Below are positions 9,810 through 18,789 of a DNA stretch of 64,000 nucleotides, one piece after another. The stretch is from Flavobacterium sp. HJ-32-4 (GTDB taxonomy: Bacteria > Bacteroidota > Bacteroidia > Flavobacteriales > Flavobacteriaceae). Numbering within the stretch: position 1 is the stretch's first letter; the number at the start of each line of letters is the position of its first letter. The DNA lies in assembly GCF_022532105.1 (NCBI RefSeq), contig NZ_CP092832.1, positions 1,889,001-1,953,000 of the forward strand, given 5' to 3'. The translations under genes and the position numbers were made by a program. Under the pieces are notes generated by a model, which was not told the origin of the DNA, ran no database searches, and was given only the letters and a program-made list of their open reading frames with translations.

Positions 9810-12800
9810 ATGAGAAAAATTTACACACTGCTTGCGCTTCTTCTTGCTTCGGTCGGGGGTTTTGCACAAGTACTTAATCAGTCGGCTAACTGGCCGAATG
9901 CCGAATGGACCATAACAGGAAGTTATGCGACCACTGCGGCTGCCTTTGAAGCGGATCCGACCGTTACGGCGAACTTTGCTTTTGACGATGACGATGCGGT
10001 GAGTGGTCATGAAGACAACATCGCAGCGGAATCGCCTACAATCGATCTGACACCTGCTTTCAATGCGGGTGAATACGGGATTGAGGTATCTGTAATGTAC
10101 GGTTATCGTTACCTGGCTAACGATAAGTTGATTTTTCAGTATTGGGACGCAGATGCTGCTACATGGGTAGACTGGGGAACCACGCTTCCGAACAACAGCA
10201 CCACGATTAACGACAATTTCTGTACGATTCCAAAGGCCATTTTCTCAACAGGAGCATTGAACATCCAACAATTCAGTGCCAACCAGCTTACCAACTTCAG
10301 GTACAGAATTTCATACGACGACGATCCTAATGGCGCCGACTGGAACTATGGTTTTTGCTTCGATTCGCCGACCATCATTTCCATTGCCTGTTTCGCTCCT
10401 ACAGGAATAGCTGCTTCAAATGTAGTGGGACAGTCGGCTGACATCAACTGGACGGGTATAGGTACTTTTGAATATGTACTCGATCAGGACGCTGCCGATC
10501 CTGCATCTGGAACGACCACGACGAATACGACGTATTCCGCGTCAGGACTTGATTTTTCTACTACTTATTATTTTCATATTCGGACAGTTTGTTCCGGATC
10601 GAACAGCCCTTGGGTGACCATTCAGTTTATGACGGGTGTGGAGAACGACGTCTGTGCTTCTGCCATCAGCCTCGACAACATGACGTCTCCTCTGTCAGGA
10701 ACCACCATCGGTGCGCTGAACGATAACCTTACTACTTGTACGACTGCGAACACACAACGTGACGTCTTCTATTCCATTTCTGTTCCGAATGGTTCGACGC
10801 TTACTATGAACCAAACCAACGATTACGATTCAACAGTTACCGTTTTCTACGGAGACTGTGATAACCGTACACAGATTACCTGTTTCGACGACCCGGATGA
10901 GCAGGTAGTGACATGGGCCAATAATACGGGCTCTGACCAAATCGTTTATTGGATACAGGATGGCTATGGCAACGGAACCACGGGTGCCGGAGGAAACTTC
11001 ACACTTACGTGGTCTGTTATCGCTTGTACCAATGCATCTGCAACCTACAACGTAGTTTCTGATTGCGACAATAGCGGAGGTTTTATAATTTCGGTAAATG
11101 TCAGCGACCTCGGGTCAGCCACATCGCTCACCGCTTCTGATGACCAGAATAGTGCCACGCAATCTGTAACTGCTACGGGTGATTATGTATTCGGTCCCTA
11201 TACAAATGGTACCAACGTCGTGATTTCCCTCACGAACGACCAAAACACTAGCTGCGCCATTAGCAGTGGTGCCTTGACGCAGTCAGCATGTCCTCCCTCT
11301 AACGATACATGTATCACTGCCATCAGTCTTGATAACCTGACTTCGCCGTTGGACGGAACTACCCAGGCGGCTACAAACGACAACCTCACCACTTGTGCGA
11401 CGGCAAACTTGCAGCGTGACGTGTATTATTCAATTACCGTACCAAGCGGTTCAACTCTCACAATCGGACAGACGACGAACAGCTACGATTCTACCGTAAC
11501 CGTTTTCTACGGCGACTGTGACAACCGTACCCAGATTTCGTGCTTTGACGACCCAGACATCCAGAATGTCGTGTGGGCTAATGACACCGGTTCTGACCAG
11601 GTGGTATACTGGATCCAGGACGGATATGGAAATGCCACGCAAAACGATGGTGGTACGTTTACACTGGCATGGCAGGTAATTGCCTGTACAAACGCCACGG
11701 CTACCTTCACAACCGTTGGCGATTGCGATAACAGCGGTGGATTCCTCGTGTCTGTTGATGTTACCGATCTTGGATCAGCTACTTCCCTTACGGCCTCTGA
11801 TGACCAGAACAGTGCTACCCAGACAGTTTCGTCTGCAGGTCAATACACCTTTGGTCCCTATAACATCGGTACCAATGTCGTCATCACCCTTACGAATGAC
11901 CAGGACAGCAACTGCGTTGTAAACAGCGCTGCGCTTACGCAAATTGCGTGTCCTCCTTCGAATGACGAGTGTAATAATCCGTTGGAACTTACCGTAAATC
12001 CCGATTACAACTGTGGCACCGTCACACAGGGAAGCCTGGCGGGCGCGACAGCCAGCGCCGTTTCCAATGGTGGCACCGGAAACCCGGACGATGATGTGTG
12101 GTTTTCTTTTGTAGCTACCGAAACGTCACACAGGGTTTCTATCCTCAATGTTACCGGTACGCCTACTGATATGGTGCATGAAGTGCTTTCAGGCGACTGT
12201 AGCGGACTTACAAGTGTTCTCATCAGCGATGCAAACACAAGCAACCCGTCTGGACTGGTTCCTGGAAACACCTATTATGTTCGCGTATTCAGTTATGCAA
12301 CGGGAGGTACCCCTAACACTAGCTTCAACGTCTGCGTTGGAACGCCACCACCGCCACCAGCAAACGACGATTGTTCGGGCGCTGTTCCGATGACAGCGGG
12401 CACTGATTTTGCATCAGGCTCTATGGAAGCCACCACAGGTGGTGCAACGGGCACAGCAGGAGTTCCGGCTCCAGGTTGTGGTAGCTATTTGGGAGGTGAT
12501 GTCTGGTATAGTGTGGTGGTCCCTAGTACAGGAAACCTCACTGTAGAGACAGGACCAGCACAGGGTATCACGACATTCGATTCTGCCATTGCACTTTATT
12601 CAGGTGATTGCGGAAGCATGACGCTGATTAGCTGTGATGACGACGGTGCGGCTACCGACGCCTTCTCAAAACTCACTGTTTCTAATCGTACACCTGGCGA
12701 AGTAATCTACATCCGTGTTTGGGAATACAGCAACGACAACGTGGCACCATTCTCTCTCTCGGCCTATGATGCCTCGCTTACTGCTCCAGGTTTCGATGCG

Positions 12801-13028
12801 GATAGTTTCCTTGCGTATCCAAACCCGGTCACCACGGTCCTGAACCTGTCGTACACCAAAAACATCTCGAATGTGGCGGTGTTCAACCTGCTCGGGCAAC
12901 AAGTACTGGCTAAAGCGGTCAGCGCTACCGCGACCCAGATGGATATGACGCCACTGGCTGCCGGAACCTACTTGGTGAAAGTAACCGTGGACGGAGCTGT
13001 CAAAACACTTAAAGTGGTAAAACAGTAA
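9810..13028 (+). CDS. T9SS-secreted surface protein with tandem 220-residue repeats
   Basis: This 1072-residue protein has a signal peptide (about 1-19, ending GGFAQ) and a type A T9SS signal from about 1000 (AYPNPVTTVLNLSY ... LLGQQV ... GTYLVKV ... KVVKQ). Residues 20-190 form a jelly-roll-like module, and 195-280 an FN3-like module. Two nearly identical units of about 220 residues follow (279-497 and 498-717); both contain NLTTC, TVTVFYGDCDNRTQI, CFDDPD and LTASDDQNSATQ. Two related, more divergent units starting NDEC and NDDC lie at about 718-850 and 852-990. The sorting domain closely resembles that of the upstream protein. I infer a surface adhesin; no enzyme motif is visible. Confidence 0.85.
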   Translation: MRKIYTLLALLLASVGGFAQVLNQSANWPNAEWTITGSYATTAAAFEADPTVTANFAFDDDDAVSGHEDNIAAESPTIDLTPAFNAGEYGIEVSVMYGYRYLANDKLIFQYWDADAATWVDWGTTLPNNSTTINDNFCTIPKAIFSTGALNIQQFSANQLTNFRYRISYDDDPNGADWNYGFCFDSPTIISIACFAPTGIAASNVVGQSADINWTGIGTFEYVLDQDAADPASGTTTTNTTYSASGLDFSTTYYFHIRTVCSGSNSPWVTIQFMTGVENDVCASAISLDNMTSPLSGTTIGALNDNLTTCTTANTQRDVFYSISVPNGSTLTMNQTNDYDSTVTVFYGDCDNRTQITCFDDPDEQVVTWANNTGSDQIVYWIQDGYGNGTTGAGGNFTLTWSVIACTNASATYNVVSDCDNSGGFIISVNVSDLGSATSLTASDDQNSATQSVTATGDYVFGPYTNGTNVVISLTNDQNTSCAISSGALTQSACPPSNDTCITAISLDNLTSPLDGTTQAATNDNLTTCATANLQRDVYYSITVPSGSTLTIGQTTNSYDSTVTVFYGDCDNRTQISCFDDPDIQNVVWANDTGSDQVVYWIQDGYGNATQNDGGTFTLAWQVIACTNATATFTTVGDCDNSGGFLVSVDVTDLGSATSLTASDDQNSATQTVSSAGQYTFGPYNIGTNVVITLTNDQDSNCVVNSAALTQIACPPSNDECNNPLELTVNPDYNCGTVTQGSLAGATASAVSNGGTGNPDDDVWFSFVATETSHRVSILNVTGTPTDMVHEVLSGDCSGLTSVLISDANTSNPSGLVPGNTYYVRVFSYATGGTPNTSFNVCVGTPPPPPANDDCSGAVPMTAGTDFASGSMEATTGGATGTAGVPAPGCGSYLGGDVWYSVVVPSTGNLTVETGPAQGITTFDSAIALYSGDCGSMTLISCDDDGAATDAFSKLTVSNRTPGEVIYIRVWEYSNDNVAPFSLSAYDASLTAPGFDADSFLAYPNPVTTVLNLSYTKNISNVAVFNLLGQQVLAKAVSATATQMDMTPLAAGTYLVKVTVDGAVKTLKVVKQ
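10644..11960 (+). repeat. Tandem internal duplication in the second T9SS protein
   Basis: Two in-frame units of about 657-660 bp (from 10644 and from 11301) encode almost the same 220-residue module, with short identical nucleotide stretches (for example around 10855 and 11515). This indicates fairly recent duplication or gene conversion. Confidence 0.85.
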
Positions 13029-13052
13029 GCTGCGTTTTACGCTAATTATACA

Positions 13053-13078
13053 AAAGCCATCCCGAAGGATGGCTTTTT
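13053..13078 (+). terminator. Rho-independent terminator after the second T9SS protein
   Basis: An AAAGCCATCC / GGATGGCTTT hairpin with a small loop is followed by a T-rich tail. Confidence 0.9.
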
Positions 13079-13096
13079 CTTTTGGTACAGGCACCG

Positions 13097-13104
13097 TATC
13101 TTTG
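13097..13104 (+). promoter_or_regulatory. Promoter -7 box of the glycosyltransferase-coaE operon
   Basis: TATCTTTG matches TAnnTTTG and lies 13 bp before the glycosyltransferase ATG. Confidence 0.6.
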
Positions 13105-13117
13105 TTAAAACAACAGG

Positions 13118-14116
13118 ATGTATTTTTCGCTTGTCGTCCCCGTATATAACCGACCTGATGAAACCCGCGAGTTGCTCGAAAGCCTGGCGGCGTCAGACTA
13201 TGGAAAGCCCTTCGAAGTCGTTATTGTAGAGGACGGCTCGACGCTTCGCTCGGACGAGGTAGTGGCCGCATTCACCGATCGTCTGGATATTCGGTATTTC
13301 TCTAAGGAAAACTCAGGTCCCGGCGACTCGAGAAACTTCGGTATGGAAAAGGCACGGGGTGACTATTTCCTGATTTTCGATTCCGATTGTTTGATTCCGT
13401 CAGGCTACCTGTCTGCGGTGGCGGATGCACTCGCATCGGATTACGTAGACTGCTTCGGCGGCCCTGATGCAGCCCACGAGTCGTTTACCGATATTCAGAA
13501 AGCCATCAACTTTACGATGACGTCGTTCCTGACAACGGGCGGCGTACGCGGTGGTTCCGAGAAACTCGACAAGTTCCAGCCGCGTAGTTTCAATATGGGC
13601 CTGTCACGACGCGCGTTTGAAGCATCCGGCGGATTTGGTGACATACATCCCGGTGAAGATCCCGATCTTTCGATTCGATTGTGGAAAATGGGTTTCCGTA
13701 CGCGTCTCGTATCACAAGCCTTTGTCTACCACAAACGCCGTATCGACTGGCGAAAGTTCTACATCCAGGTAGGGAAATTCGGGAAGGTCCGACCTATTCT
13801 TGATCAATGGTATCCCGAATACGCGAAACTCACGTATTTTTTCCCTTCGGCCTTCCTTTTGGGTTTTATAACCGCCGTTGTGTTGGTTTTCTTCGATATT
13901 CCGTGGTTGTTGTATCTGTATGAAGTATACTTCGTTTTACTCTTCCTCGCTGCCGCTATCGAGACCCGCCGCCTTACCATCGCCTTCTTTTCCCTGATTG
14001 CCGTGGCGGTGCAATTTTATGGATACGGATGGGGCTTTATCCGATCGTTCCTGGCCGTTCGGGTGTTACGCCGTGATCCGAGACGGGTGTTCCCAACCCT
14101 TTTCTTTACGCGATGA
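13118..14116 (+). CDS. Family 2 glycosyltransferase with C-terminal membrane segments
   Basis: The 332-residue protein has a GT-A fold start (FSLVVPVYNRPDETRELLESL), the nucleotide-sugar motif VIVEDGST, a metal-binding DSD in IFDSDCLIPSG near residue 90, and the acceptor-side motif GEDPDLSIRLWKMG near 186. Two or three hydrophobic segments at about 240-310 should hold it on the inner face of the cytoplasmic membrane. The substrate cannot be read from sequence. Its stop overlaps coaE by 4 bp (ATGA), so the two are co-translated, an arrangement I recall from other flavobacteria with no obvious functional link. Confidence 0.88.
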   Translation: MYFSLVVPVYNRPDETRELLESLAASDYGKPFEVVIVEDGSTLRSDEVVAAFTDRLDIRYFSKENSGPGDSRNFGMEKARGDYFLIFDSDCLIPSGYLSAVADALASDYVDCFGGPDAAHESFTDIQKAINFTMTSFLTTGGVRGGSEKLDKFQPRSFNMGLSRRAFEASGGFGDIHPGEDPDLSIRLWKMGFRTRLVSQAFVYHKRRIDWRKFYIQVGKFGKVRPILDQWYPEYAKLTYFFPSAFLLGFITAVVLVFFDIPWLLYLYEVYFVLLFLAAAIETRRLTIAFFSLIAVAVQFYGYGWGFIRSFLAVRVLRRDPRRVFPTLFFTR

Positions 14117-14697
14117 CAAAAGTAATCGGACTCACGGGCGGTATCGGAACGGGTAAAACCACCGTCTCCAAAATCTTTGCCGAATTGGGCGTGCCCGTCT
14201 ATATAGCCGATGACGAAGCCCGCCGTATCTCCGAACAAAAGGAGGTACAAGGCCGAATCATCACGCAATTTGGACCAGAGATTGTAAACGGCGAAGGTGG
14301 CATCGACCGTCGAAAACTCGCAGGGGTTGTCTTTTCCGATCCTGAAAAGTTAGCGTCGCTGAACGCCCTCATCCACCCGTTGGTGAAAGCCCATTTTCAG
14401 GAATGGTTGTCCCGACAAAACACCCATTTTGTCATCCGCGAAGCTGCCATACTGTTTGAAAGTGGTACGAATGTCGACTGTGATAAGGTTATTGTCGTTA
14501 CTGCATCTCTCGAATTGCGAATTTTTAGGATAATGGAGCGCGATCACATCACCCGGGAGGAAATACTAGCGCGAATGGCACACCAATGGCCTGATTCCCA
14601 AAAAATTGCTTTAAGCGATTACGTCATTGTAAATGACGATTTAGCTGAAACACGTCGACAAATCCTCAAAATTTTCACGGAATTACAGCATTTATAA
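14113..14697 (+). CDS. coaE: Dephospho-CoA kinase
   Basis: This 194-residue protein phosphorylates the ribose 3'-hydroxyl of dephospho-CoA, the last step of CoA synthesis. The P-loop GLTGGIGTGKTT is at residues 6-17. The CoaE pattern VYIADDEARRI follows, and HPLVKAHFQEWL and VIREAAILFESG are in the middle. The length is normal. It overlaps the glycosyltransferase by 4 bp, and a 72-bp gap separates it from the histidine kinase. Confidence 0.95.
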   Translation: MTKVIGLTGGIGTGKTTVSKIFAELGVPVYIADDEARRISEQKEVQGRIITQFGPEIVNGEGGIDRRKLAGVVFSDPEKLASLNALIHPLVKAHFQEWLSRQNTHFVIREAAILFESGTNVDCDKVIVVTASLELRIFRIMERDHITREEILARMAHQWPDSQKIALSDYVIVNDDLAETRRQILKIFTELQHL

Positions 14698-14755
14698 CAA
14701 CTGTTTACGGTGTTAATGTTTGGTTAATGTGCTATAGCGCCAAATGTTAAAATGT

Positions 14756-14763
14756 TAATTTTG
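14756..14763 (+). promoter_or_regulatory. Promoter -7 box immediately before the histidine kinase
   Basis: TAATTTTG matches TAnnTTTG and ends only 6 bp before the ATG, so the mRNA may be nearly leaderless. The 50 bp upstream contain repeated TTAATGT / ATGTTAA words (14711-14758) that could be a regulator-binding region. Confidence 0.5.
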
Positions 14764-14769
14764 TGACTA

Positions 14770-16347
14770 ATGAACAGAACGGTTTTCAGGCTTCTGGTTT
14801 TTTTGATGAGCCTTTCCATGATCGGTATTATACTCGTGCAGTTATACCTGATCAACACCTCACTCAAAAACAATGAAGAGCAGTTTAAGTACCACGTCAA
14901 CCAGGTACTGGATGATGTGTCCGAAAAACTGAGCCAGGAGGAAACCTTCAGTTTCTACCAGCAATACAATATGCTGAAGGATAGTATAGGGAAGGATCCG
15001 AAGCGAAGTGAACTATTGGATTTTTTCCTCGTACAAAAAAACCGGGTAACCAACGAAACGGTTATTTACTCGAACAGCATCATTGCAGAGGATTTCAACG
15101 TTACGCTCTTTGACAGTAAGAAAGATTCGATAAAGGCCGTTAGCCTCGTGAGCAAAAGCCGCACCGAAGTCTACAACGGTTCGTCTATTGATAAATCGAC
15201 ATTGCAGCACAGCCAACGACCGGACAAGGTTTTTGAACGACGCACCAATCTCGATATTGTCGACAAAGTGCGTTTTGAAGCCGCGTTCCATGAAATTGCC
15301 GAGACGAAGCCACTTCGCGATCGCGTGACGAAAGAGCATCTGGCAGAGTTGCTCGGACGCTCGCTTCACCAAGCCGGTGTTCGCACCCCTTTCGAGTTTG
15401 CGGTCTATTCGCATAACATCGTGACGAAGGTGAAATCCGATAACTTCAAGTTCGATAAGGAAGGCGTTTTCCAAACCAAGATATTTGAAGATCAGGGCGG
15501 AAACAGTACCTACCAGATGTTCGTGACGTTTCCGGAAAAGCAGCAGTACATCTTCTCCGAACTCCTGGGTATCACCATCCTGTCGATTGTCTTCACCCTC
15601 GTTATCATCATCGCCTACAGCAGTGCGTTGAGCCAGTTGATCAAACAACGGCAGATTTCGGAAATCAAGACCGACTTCATCAACAACATGACACACGAGT
15701 TCAAGACGCCGATCGCCACGATCAACCTTGCACTCGATGCCATGAAAAGTCCTAAAGTGCGCGACAACGAGTCGACCATGGAGCGCTATCTCGGCATGAT
15801 CCGCGAGGAAAACAAACGGATGCACGCACAGGTCGAAAACGTGTTGCGTATCTCGAAACTCGAGCGCAAAGAACTCGACATCGCGAAAGAATCATCCGAT
15901 ATCCACGACATCATCGACGATGCGACGGAACACGTCCACCTCATCATAGAAGACCGTGGCGGTACGATTACCAAACACTATGGAGCGATGCGCAGCACGG
16001 TGTTGCTCAACGATGTCCACTTCACCAACGTAGTGGTCAACATCCTCGACAACGCGATAAAATACTCACCCGATGCGCCGGTTATCGATATCTATACTGA
16101 AAACGTGAAAGATTTCGTGATCATCCGTATACAAGACAAAGGATCGGGTATGAGCAAGGCAGCACAGAAGCGGATCTTCGAGAAATTCTATCGCGAACAC
16201 ACAGGCGATTTGCATAATGTGAAAGGGCATGGACTCGGGCTCGCCTACGTGAAGCGGATCGTCGACGATCACAACGGACAGATTGCTGTCGAAAGTGAGA
16301 AAGGAAAAGGAAGTACGTTTATTGTGAAACTTCCGTTGATAAATTAG
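14770..16347 (+). CDS. Sensor histidine kinase, two-component system
   Basis: This 525-residue kinase has a first transmembrane helix at about 9-29, an extracytoplasmic domain of about 230 residues and a second helix at about 262-287 (GITILSIVFTLVIIIAY). The HisKA box follows, with the phospho-accepting histidine near 309 (NNMTHEFKTPIATI). The catalytic domain shows the N box (NVVVNILDNAIKYSP), G1 (IQDKGSGMS) and G2 (GHGLGLAYVKRIV). The response regulator lies 126 bp downstream and is the obvious partner. The pair resembles the RprX/RprY type of Bacteroidota, but the signal is unknown. The 3' flank is a purine-rich repeat array. Confidence 0.92.
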   Translation: MNRTVFRLLVFLMSLSMIGIILVQLYLINTSLKNNEEQFKYHVNQVLDDVSEKLSQEETFSFYQQYNMLKDSIGKDPKRSELLDFFLVQKNRVTNETVIYSNSIIAEDFNVTLFDSKKDSIKAVSLVSKSRTEVYNGSSIDKSTLQHSQRPDKVFERRTNLDIVDKVRFEAAFHEIAETKPLRDRVTKEHLAELLGRSLHQAGVRTPFEFAVYSHNIVTKVKSDNFKFDKEGVFQTKIFEDQGGNSTYQMFVTFPEKQQYIFSELLGITILSIVFTLVIIIAYSSALSQLIKQRQISEIKTDFINNMTHEFKTPIATINLALDAMKSPKVRDNESTMERYLGMIREENKRMHAQVENVLRISKLERKELDIAKESSDIHDIIDDATEHVHLIIEDRGGTITKHYGAMRSTVLLNDVHFTNVVVNILDNAIKYSPDAPVIDIYTENVKDFVIIRIQDKGSGMSKAAQKRIFEKFYREHTGDLHNVKGHGLGLAYVKRIVDDHNGQIAVESEKGKGSTFIVKLPLIN

Positions 16348-16404
16348 AGAGAGGAGAGAGGAGAGGGGAGAGAAGAAAGAAGAAAGAGGAAAGAGGAAAG
16401 AGGC
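16348..16404 (+). repeat. Purine-rich simple repeat array between kinase and regulator
   Basis: Units of AGAGAGG, AGAAGAA and AGAGGAA follow the kinase stop codon directly. The + strand is almost purely G and A, as in the arrays at the left end of other intergenic gaps in this window. Confidence 0.8.
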
Positions 16405-16473
16405 AGTAAAGAATAAAGCATACACAAACAGACATCAATAACCCAATATAGCTACTTAATATAAAATTGAATT

Positions 16474-17190
16474 ATGGAAACAGAAAACAAGAAGATACTC
16501 TTGGTGGAAGACGACCCCAACTTCGGCTCCATTCTCAAAGACTATCTTATCCTTAACGAATTCGAAGTCACGCTCGCCAAAAACGGCATGGAAGGCTTTG
16601 AAAAGTTCAAGAAAGACACCTTCGACCTCTGCATACTCGACGTGATGATGCCGTATAAGGACGGCTTCACGCTCGCCAAAGAAATTCGTGAGAAAAACAA
16701 AGAAGTGCCGATCATCTTCCTTACCGCCAAATCAATGAAGGAAGACGTGCTGAAAGGCTACAAAGTAGGCGCCGACGACTACCTGAACAAGCCATTCGAT
16801 TCAGAGGTACTCCTCATGAAAATCAAGGCCATCCTGCAGCGCAAGGCATCCGAAGTAAAAACCGATGCTACCAAGTTCGAATTCCAGATTGGGAATTTCC
16901 ACCTGAATTCGAAACTGCGCTTCCTGACGTACAAAAACGAAGAGCCAATCAAACTGTCGCCAAAAGAAAACGAACTGCTGAAATTGCTGGCCGTATACGA
17001 AAACGACCTCATGCCGCGTGAAATGGCGCTCACCAAAATCTGGCGCGACGACAACTATTTCACCTCCCGAAGCATGGACGTATACATCGCCAAACTCCGC
17101 AAATACCTCAAACGCGATGAAGATGTAGAAATCCTGAACATCCACGGAGAAGGTTTCCGACTCGTCGTCAAAAACAAAGTATCAGAATAA
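16474..17190 (+). CDS. OmpR-family response regulator
   Basis: The 238-residue protein has a receiver domain (about 5-120) with the acidic pair in LVEDDPN, the phospho-acceptor Asp56 in CILDVMMPYKDG, and the conserved lysine in DDYLNKPFD. A winged-helix DNA-binding domain fills about 135-235 (LSPKENELLKLLAVYEN ... TSRSMDVYIAKLRKYL). It is the cognate regulator of the kinase just upstream and resembles RprY of Bacteroidota. The 126-bp gap between the two holds a repeat array and no evident promoter box, so joint transcription is probable but not shown. Confidence 0.93.
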   Translation: METENKKILLVEDDPNFGSILKDYLILNEFEVTLAKNGMEGFEKFKKDTFDLCILDVMMPYKDGFTLAKEIREKNKEVPIIFLTAKSMKEDVLKGYKVGADDYLNKPFDSEVLLMKIKAILQRKASEVKTDATKFEFQIGNFHLNSKLRFLTYKNEEPIKLSPKENELLKLLAVYENDLMPREMALTKIWRDDNYFTSRSMDVYIAKLRKYLKRDEDVEILNIHGEGFRLVVKNKVSE

Positions 17191-17193
17191 TCC

Positions 17194-17222
17194 AGAACCC
17201 GGTCGAAATACCGGGTTTTTTT
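17194..17222 (+). terminator. Rho-independent terminator after the response regulator
   Basis: An AACCCGGT / ACCGGGTT hairpin is followed by seven T. Confidence 0.85.
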
Positions 17223-17229
17223 ATGCCCT

Positions 17230-17298
17230 ACTGCCACTGAGACTGCGACCAGCACTACGACCGCGACTGCGACTGCGACCACCACTGCGACTGCGACT
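17230..17298 (+). repeat. Degenerate ACTGCGAC tandem array
   Basis: About nine 6-8 bp units of the type ACTGCGAC / CGCGACTG / ACGACC follow one another. The related sequence GCGGTCGCGGTC occurs at 21899. The following 17300-17460 is GC-rich and non-coding, and I see no gene in it. Confidence 0.7.
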
Positions 17299-17460
17299 TT
17301 CCTAACGCCGGACATTCCCCGCTGTCCGCTCTTAGTCCTCAGCCCGGCCACCTGGCCTGCACGTCGGCTGTCCGGCTTCCTGCGGTCGCCGTCACCCGTC
17401 GGCATCCCATGGTGACCGCGCCTCCGGGCTATCCGCTTCCATCGGGGCCGGAATTCGTTC

Positions 17461-18183
17461 TTAAAAGGTCACCTCAAGCGCAAAACAGGGTTTTCCATCC
17501 TTCAAAACTGAAAAAGTGCCCGCATTCCGGCTGATTTCCACAGTGTCACCTAATACCAGTTCCCTCATAAAATTCATGTCGAGTGCTTTGATACGGTTTT
17601 CCAGAACCGTAGCCGGTTCCATATAATCCAAACACCACTCCAGGTATTTGACGTTGTTGGCATGGTCGACGATATCGAGGTCCGATAGTAACACACGACG
17701 TTCCCCGACAATCTCATGGTCGCGCATCTCCACTTTCCGCACCCGTGCTTCCGTGGCATAACGGCCGGCGTATTTTTCAAAATGGTCATGTGGTAGCGCC
17801 AGCGGCTCCGGACGTCGGAGTTCGGTGTTGATAACCGCCCAGAAGGTTTCGCATCCGATGATTTTCTGTTGGTTTGACCAGACTTCCATCGCCCGCACCG
17901 AGCGCGAGTTTTCAAGTGATTCAATCCAGGTCCTGACGGTAATGGTGTCGCGCCACTTCGGCATCGTATCGATTTCCACCCGCATCCGCGACAACACCCA
18001 GGCCTGTTGCGAAGCCTGCATGTCGTGAAAGGCAATGCCACCCTGTTCTGCATGGAAACCGGCCGTCAACTGCAAGATATTGCACAGGTCGGTATACCGG
18101 AGCGTTCCGCCCGGATGGCAATAGGTGAAGTGCACATACCAGTTACGTTCACAAACAGAGCGGAAGTCAGATGCGATGGGCAT
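17461..18183 (-). CDS. Acyl-ACP thioesterase
   Basis: The 240-residue protein has the double hot-dog layout of the FatA/FatB-type thioesterases. The first half (about 10-130) contains RYTDLCNILQLTAGFHAEQ and the helix-turn SRMRVEIDTMPKWRDTITV. The second half contains the catalytic-type stretch SDLDIVDHANNVKYLEWCLD, with the Asn/His pair used by this family. It would release free fatty acids from acyl-ACP in the cytoplasm. It is the last gene of a three-gene - strand run, 8 bp after the beta-barrel-like gene. A 4-hydroxybenzoyl-CoA-type thioesterase is less likely, given the length. Confidence 0.88.
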   Translation of the reverse strand: MPIASDFRSVCERNWYVHFTYCHPGGTLRYTDLCNILQLTAGFHAEQGGIAFHDMQASQQAWVLSRMRVEIDTMPKWRDTITVRTWIESLENSRSVRAMEVWSNQQKIIGCETFWAVINTELRRPEPLALPHDHFEKYAGRYATEARVRKVEMRDHEIVGERRVLLSDLDIVDHANNVKYLEWCLDYMEPATVLENRIKALDMNFMRELVLGDTVEISRNAGTFSVLKDGKPCFALEVTF

Positions 18184-18191
18184 GTCGGTAA

Positions 18192-18788
18192 TTAAAAGAA
18201 ATAAATTCCCACCTGAAACTGCACATGGCTGAAATCAGAATAGTAGCGATCAAATTCGGAAGTCGTATTCATCCCCATTTTTGACCAGGTATAGAAGGCA
18301 CCGGTATACAACCAGACAGCCCCGTCCAATTTGAAGTTAAGGGTAGAACCCACCCGGATTTCGCGGCCTTTTTGGTGCGACGGGCTTAAGTTGGTGGTTT
18401 CCCTCAACCTAAACCGATTGAAACCCATACCCACCGACGGCAATAGTACCCATTTTTTGGAAAACTTGTGTTTGTATGAAACGGCCAGATACGCCGACGA
18501 ATAAGAACCACGATGGTATTCGCCCACAACGGCTTGATCTGTGACACTGAATATTTGCCCCGTTACACCCACCCCCAGCAATACGTTACGATAGTTCAAC
18601 AGGTCAAGTTGCATGTTCAATCCGCTGCCGGGATTATAGCCGTCTGAAAGGGCCGTGTCTCCTACAGGCATCGCCAGCGCCCACCCAATGTGGAACCCGG
18701 GCTCGAATTCGACGGTCGGTTTCTTCTCTTTTTCCTGGCCAAAAGCGCTGATCGATACACAAAAGAGGAGGAAAATAAGTTGTTTCAT
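18192..18788 (-). CDS. Small outer membrane protein, unknown function
   Basis: The 198-residue protein has a signal peptide (MKQLIFLLFCVSISAFGQ). Alternating hydrophobic/aromatic strands follow (SGLNMQLDLLNYRNVLLGVGVTG, SSAYLAVSYKHKF, HVQFQVGIYFF). It ends in phenylalanine, as many small beta-barrel proteins do. I do not recognise a named family, and the barrel is inferred from the strand pattern. It starts 1 bp after the lipoprotein gene, so the two envelope proteins are probably made together. Confidence 0.65.
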   Translation of the reverse strand: MKQLIFLLFCVSISAFGQEKEKKPTVEFEPGFHIGWALAMPVGDTALSDGYNPGSGLNMQLDLLNYRNVLLGVGVTGQIFSVTDQAVVGEYHRGSYSSAYLAVSYKHKFSKKWVLLPSVGMGFNRFRLRETTNLSPSHQKGREIRVGSTLNFKLDGAVWLYTGAFYTWSKMGMNTTSEFDRYYSDFSHVQFQVGIYFF

Positions 18789-18789
18789 A

